From Bacteroidales bacterium (lineage in GTDB: Bacteria; Bacteroidota; Bacteroidia; Bacteroidales; Muribaculaceae), in the NCBI GenBank assembly GCA_019416285.1, contig DXXM01000008.1:1-64000 (forward strand): a stretch of DNA of 64,000 bases, given 5' to 3'. Numbering within the stretch: position 1 is the first letter of the stretch; each line of letters begins with the position of its first letter. Below the pieces are notes generated by a model that was not told the DNA's origin, did not search any database, and was given only the letters and a program-made list of their open reading frames with translations. Of the stretch, positions 60,984 to 64,000 are shown one piece after another. The translations under genes were made by a program, and so were the position numbers.

Positions 60984-62177
60984 ATGAATGTGACTAAGAT
61001 TTCAGCCCGCGTCAGCTACATCGGTGTCAACAACCGCACATCCTCGCTCTTCGAGGCCATGTGGCCGATACCCCATGGCGTGAGCTACAATTCTTATCTC
61101 GTTACCGGCGCCGACAAGTGCGCCATCATCGACGGTGTGGAGGCCTGCTACGCCCTCCGTCAGATTGACCATATCCGCGGGCTCCTCGGCGACCGTCAGC
61201 CCGACTATCTGATAATAAACCACATGGAGCCCGACCACTCGGGTGCCATCCGTATGCTCCGCGCCGCCTTCCCCGGCATCACTATTGTCGGCAACGCGCA
61301 GACTCTCGCAATGGTCAAGGGTTTCTACGGCGAGGACACCGGCACTCTTGCCGTCAAGGAAGGCGACGTCCTCTCGCTCGGAGCCGACACCACCCTCCGC
61401 TTCACCCTCACTCCGATGGTCCACTGGCCCGAGACTATGATGACATATCTTGTCGAGGAAAAGACACTTTTCTCAGGGGATGCTTTCGGCTGTTTCGGAG
61501 CCCTTCCGGGTGCAGTAATAGACACGGAGATGGATACAGACTGGTTCTTTCCCGAGATGGTGCGTTATTACAGCAATATCGTCGGGAAATACGGTCCCTA
61601 TGTCCAGCGCGCTCTCAAGAAATTCGACGGAGTGCCTGTCGAGACCGTCTGCTCCACCCACGGTCCCGTATGGCGCAGCCGCGTAGCGGAGGTAGTGAGT
61701 CTCTACGACCGTCTCAGCCGTTACGAGCCTCTTGACAACGGTGTGACCATCGTCTACGGCTCCATGTACGGTAACACCGAGCAGCTTGCCGAGACCGCTG
61801 CACAGGCCCTCGCCGAAGCCGGAGTGCGTGAGATTTCCGTCCACAATGCTTCCACATCCAATCTCAGCTACATCATTGCCGACATCTTCCGTCACCGCGG
61901 CCTCATCATCGCCGCTCCGACCTATTCGGCCACGCTTTTCCCACCTGTGCGTAACGTCATGGAGGCAATCGTCACACGCGAAATCAAAAACCGCGAGATT
62001 CTCACTATGGGGTCCTGCACATGGGCGCAGCAGGCCACCAAGGTCATGGCTGGCTACCTCGAGACTCTTGGGGCCACATGTGTCGCCGACCCCATTGCAA
62101 TCAAGCAGGCTCCAACCGCCGCGCAGCTCGACCAGTGCCGTGAGGTTGCAGCTGCTCTCGCCGCAAGACTGAAATGA
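60984..62177 (+). CDS. Flavodiiron protein (FprA family)
   Basis: A 397-residue A-type flavoprotein reducing O2 and/or NO in anaerobes. Residues 1-250 are the metallo-beta-lactamase domain with the H-x-E-x-D-H iron motif in INHMEPDHSGA; later H in PMVHWPET and FSGDAFG add ligands. Residues 253-397 form flavodoxin (VYGSMYGNTEQLAETAA). It protects an anaerobe from oxygen or nitric oxide. Confidence 0.95.
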   Translation: MNVTKISARVSYIGVNNRTSSLFEAMWPIPHGVSYNSYLVTGADKCAIIDGVEACYALRQIDHIRGLLGDRQPDYLIINHMEPDHSGAIRMLRAAFPGITIVGNAQTLAMVKGFYGEDTGTLAVKEGDVLSLGADTTLRFTLTPMVHWPETMMTYLVEEKTLFSGDAFGCFGALPGAVIDTEMDTDWFFPEMVRYYSNIVGKYGPYVQRALKKFDGVPVETVCSTHGPVWRSRVAEVVSLYDRLSRYEPLDNGVTIVYGSMYGNTEQLAETAAQALAEAGVREISVHNASTSNLSYIIADIFRHRGLIIAAPTYSATLFPPVRNVMEAIVTREIKNREILTMGSCTWAQQATKVMAGYLETLGATCVADPIAIKQAPTAAQLDQCREVAAALAARLK

Positions 62178-62197
62178 CAAAATAATATTTTGACACT

Positions 62198-62794
62198 ATG
62201 ACTGACACTTCCGACCTCCCTATCGAGCGACACCCTTTCCCGCCGTTCATTCCCCGCAATGCCCGCGTGCTTATCATGGGCACCTTCCCTCCCAAGCCTC
62301 TGCGCTGGTCCATGGAGTTTTACTACCCCAACAAGACCAACGACTTCTGGCGTGTGATGGGCATAATCTTCTACGGCGACGTTAACCATTTCCGCCTCGC
62401 CGACGGTTCATTTGACGAGGGTGCCATCCGCGCCTTTCTCACTGAGAAGGGTATCGCTCTCCACGACACCGGCGCAGCCATCCGCCGACTCAAGGATAAT
62501 GCCTCCGACAAGTTTCTCGACATCGTGGAGCCTGTCGACCTCGGAAAACTCCTTGCCGCGATGCCCGACTGCCGTTTCATCGCCACCACAGGCGAGAAAG
62601 CCGCCGGCGTGATATCTGCCATCACATCGTCGCCAGTGCCGAAGATAGGGGAGTGGGTTGAAGTCCCCTGGGCGCCCGACGGACGCATACTCGACATCAC
62701 CCGTATGCCATCCACCTCCCGCGCCTACCCCCTCGCCGTCGAAAAGAAAGCCGACGCCTACCGCCGGCTCTTCCTCAAAGCCGGCCTCCTCTGA
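62198..62794 (+). CDS. Uracil-DNA glycosylase superfamily protein
   Basis: A 198-residue protein. The motif 1 region GTFPPKPLRWSMEFYYPNKTNDFWRVMG and motif 2 RMPSTSRAY resemble the small SMUG2-like DNA glycosylases that remove uracil or related bases. The exact base specificity is not known. It follows the flavodiiron gene by 20 bp. Confidence 0.85.
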   Translation: MTDTSDLPIERHPFPPFIPRNARVLIMGTFPPKPLRWSMEFYYPNKTNDFWRVMGIIFYGDVNHFRLADGSFDEGAIRAFLTEKGIALHDTGAAIRRLKDNASDKFLDIVEPVDLGKLLAAMPDCRFIATTGEKAAGVISAITSSPVPKIGEWVEVPWAPDGRILDITRMPSTSRAYPLAVEKKADAYRRLFLKAGLL

Positions 62795-62836
62795 CCCAAG
62801 CCTTCCTCTGACGTGCCATTATCTGACATACCCTAT

Positions 62837-62925
62837 CACAAAGACAGAGGTTTACAATCGGACACATAGTTCGCTTTCATCAGCGGAATATCACGATGTC
62901 TCTTTTGTAAACCTCTGTCTTTGTG
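62837..62925. repeat. 89-bp inverted repeat with 21-nt perfect arms
   Basis: Arms 62837-62857 and 62905-62925 are exact inverted copies (CACAAAGACAGAGGTTTA start) separated by 47 nt. The right arm ends in TTTGTGCCTCC, like a stretch near 39.76 kb (CTTCTGTGCCT). It may be a terminator-like or mobile element remnant after the glycosylase gene. Confidence 0.75.
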
Positions 62926-62944
62926 CCTCCATCTTTCTCTCCGT

Positions 62945-62975
62945 TTTGTTATTTTTTAATAAATATGTAATTTTG
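62945..62975 (+). promoter_or_regulatory. Promoter of the DedA gene
   Basis: TTTG (62945-62948), 19 bp, TAATTTTG (62968-62975), about 80 nt before the ATG. Confidence 0.7.
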
Positions 62976-63057
62976 TGCGATGAACTGTCAGGCCGACAGT
63001 TGCATTATACCATTGTTCCCCCCAATGGTTTCACACTTCACAAATTTATTTTAGAAA

Positions 63058-63744
63058 ATGTTTGACTTACTACCTCTTCTTGCAATTTTTGACCCCGCAG
63101 GAATCATGGCAGACTTCTTCGTTGCCAGTCCGACCACAGTCTATCTTCTTGTACTCGGTTTCATGATTATTGAGAGTTCCTTTATCCCCTTCCCCTCGGA
63201 AGTCATCGTCCCCCCCGCAGCCTACCTTGCATGTACCAAGGGCGACGTCGACATCTTTGCCGTCGTCGGTATCGCTACTGTCGGCGCAATCATCGGCGCT
63301 CTCATTAACTACTATCTTTCCGTGTGGATAGGCCGTCCGATTGTCTATAAATTCGCCAACAGCCACTTCGGTCACGCCTGCCTCATCGACGAAGCCAAGG
63401 TGCGCCACGCCGAGGAATACTTCGACAGACACGGCGCCGTCTCCACCTTCATCGGGCGCCTCATCCCCGCCGTGCGTCAGCTCATTTCCATCCCCGCCGG
63501 CCTCGCACGCATGAACATAGGCAAATTCATCATCTTCACAGGCCTCGGCGCCCTTACGTGGAACATCGTCCTCGGCGCTCTCGGCTACTGGCTCGGCAAA
63601 ATGGTGCCTCAGGACCAGCTCTACGCAAAAGTCGAGGAATACAACGACTATCTCACCTACATCGGCCTCGCCATCGGCCTTGTCTGCGTCGCCGTTATCC
63701 TATGGAACGCCTTCAAGCCCCGACCCAAAGCCCCCGTCGCCTGA
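63058..63744 (+). CDS. DedA family membrane protein
   Basis: A 228-residue multi-pass protein. The conserved FIGRLIPAVRQLISIPAGLARM (about 137-157) and the opening SSFIPFPSEVIVPPAAYLA are DedA/SNARE-associated signatures; family members move undecaprenyl phosphate or phospholipids and help resist cationic peptides. It is a single gene with its own promoter and terminator-like hairpin. Confidence 0.92.
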   Translation: MFDLLPLLAIFDPAGIMADFFVASPTTVYLLVLGFMIIESSFIPFPSEVIVPPAAYLACTKGDVDIFAVVGIATVGAIIGALINYYLSVWIGRPIVYKFANSHFGHACLIDEAKVRHAEEYFDRHGAVSTFIGRLIPAVRQLISIPAGLARMNIGKFIIFTGLGALTWNIVLGALGYWLGKMVPQDQLYAKVEEYNDYLTYIGLAIGLVCVAVILWNAFKPRPKAPVA

Positions 63745-63844
63745 CATTCGGAAAGCAGCCTCTTGACTTTTCCGGCGCATTGTTGCCGTTTTTCCAATGA
63801 AATTTTTCTGAAATTTGCAGTTTTTCCAACGCAAATCCCCCTCG

Positions 63845-63873
63845 TGAAAGCCGTTTTTCAACAACGGCTTTCA
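63845..63873 (+). terminator. Terminator-like hairpin after DedA
   Basis: TGAAAGCCGTT (63845-63855) pairs with AACGGCTTTCA (63863-63873), followed by a weak TTGTATATTTT tail. Confidence 0.6.
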
Positions 63874-63925
63874 TTGTATATTTTAAAACCAGCTTCCGGG
63901 TGATGGTTTTTGGGAAATAAATGTG

Positions 63926-63933
63926 TAAATTTG
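63926..63933 (+). promoter_or_regulatory. Promoter -7 element of rpe
   Basis: TAAATTTG 25 bp before the rpe ATG; -33 element not clear. Confidence 0.5.
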
Positions 63934-63958
63934 CGTAAACTTTCTAAGGCATAACTGA

Positions 63959-64000
63959 ATGATACAGGTAGCTCCGTCGCTTCTTTCGGCCGACTTCGCC
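63959..64000 (+). CDS. rpe: Ribulose-phosphate 3-epimerase, 5' end only
   Basis: Fourteen codons (MIQVAPSLLSADFA) run off the window. A-P-S-L-L-S-A-D-F is the unmistakable first beta strand of ribulose-5-phosphate 3-epimerase of the pentose phosphate pathway. Confidence 0.9.
   Translation, partial: MIQVAPSLLSADFA

Noticed and set aside
1..64000. CRISPR arrays, insertion sequences, prophage or integrase genes
   Set aside because: None seen: no regular spaced repeats beyond those listed, no transposase, integrase or phage structural genes.

Overview
The window (about 55% GC by eye) is chromosomal DNA of a Bacteroidota bacterium, almost certainly order Bacteroidales. The evidence is the fused lpxC/fabZ gene inside an lpxD-lpxC/fabZ-lpxA operon, the gldE-gldD-phosphopantetheinyl transferase cluster, fimbrillin/DUF5119 lipoproteins, an ECF sigma/FecR/TonB-receptor operon with a DUF4249 lipoprotein, and many promoters of the Bacteroidetes type (TTTG, 19-21 bp, TAnnTTTG). 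The base composition and gene set would suit a Muribaculaceae-like gut bacterium, but that is inference. Most of the window is core genome. No CRISPR array, insertion sequence, prophage or rRNA was seen; there is one tRNA.

Layout. 1-5 kb: lipid A operon, then a degenerate endonuclease I-like protein and a lipoprotein. 5-7.6 kb: smpB, a Yip1-like membrane protein, an AT-rich two-gene module (small unknown protein plus PIN domain) and a DUF3127 OB-fold protein. 7.8-11.7 kb: an ECF sigma/anti-sigma/heptad-repeat protein operon divergent from a large porin. 11.8-15.5 kb: acetyltransferase, phosphodiesterase, six-hairpin-type lipoprotein, ribosomal protein S21 and tRNA(CAT). 15.7-20.6 kb: an S24-type repressor converging on a four-gene fimbrial lipoprotein operon. 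20.7-23.2 kb: gldE-gldD-PPTase. 23.2-26.4 kb: a nitrogen operon (TorF-like outer membrane protein, PII, AmtB) behind a promoter with repeated operator-like boxes. 26.4-33.4 kb: pdxB, membrane protein, purD, rRNA methyltransferase, cysE-type serine acetyltransferase and an ion channel. 33.5-39.7 kb: OmpA/TPR lipoprotein, divergent speA-truA-glsA and a HepT/MntA-like pair. 39.8-47 kb: AspT-like exchanger, prfB with programmed frameshift, a broken outer membrane protein gene, AgcS symporter and phosphohexomutase. 47.3-53.6 kb: lipoprotein, DUF4249, TonB receptor, FecR and sigma factor. 53.7-64 kb: nicotinamidase-like hydrolase, double retropepsin-like protein, aspS, Nif3-like, zinc-ribbon, SlyD, EF-P, flavodiiron protein, glycosylase, DedA and the first codons of rpe.

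The least explained items are the AT-rich small-protein/PIN module, the TAGCAAAATG boxes before the nitrogen operon, the dispersed GGACGTTTT palindromes, the long intergenic inverted repeats, the tandem repeats in the sigma-factor leader, the ion channel with a non-canonical filter, and the endonuclease I relative that has lost its active-site motifs. Family assignments are from recognised motifs read by eye; no database search was run.
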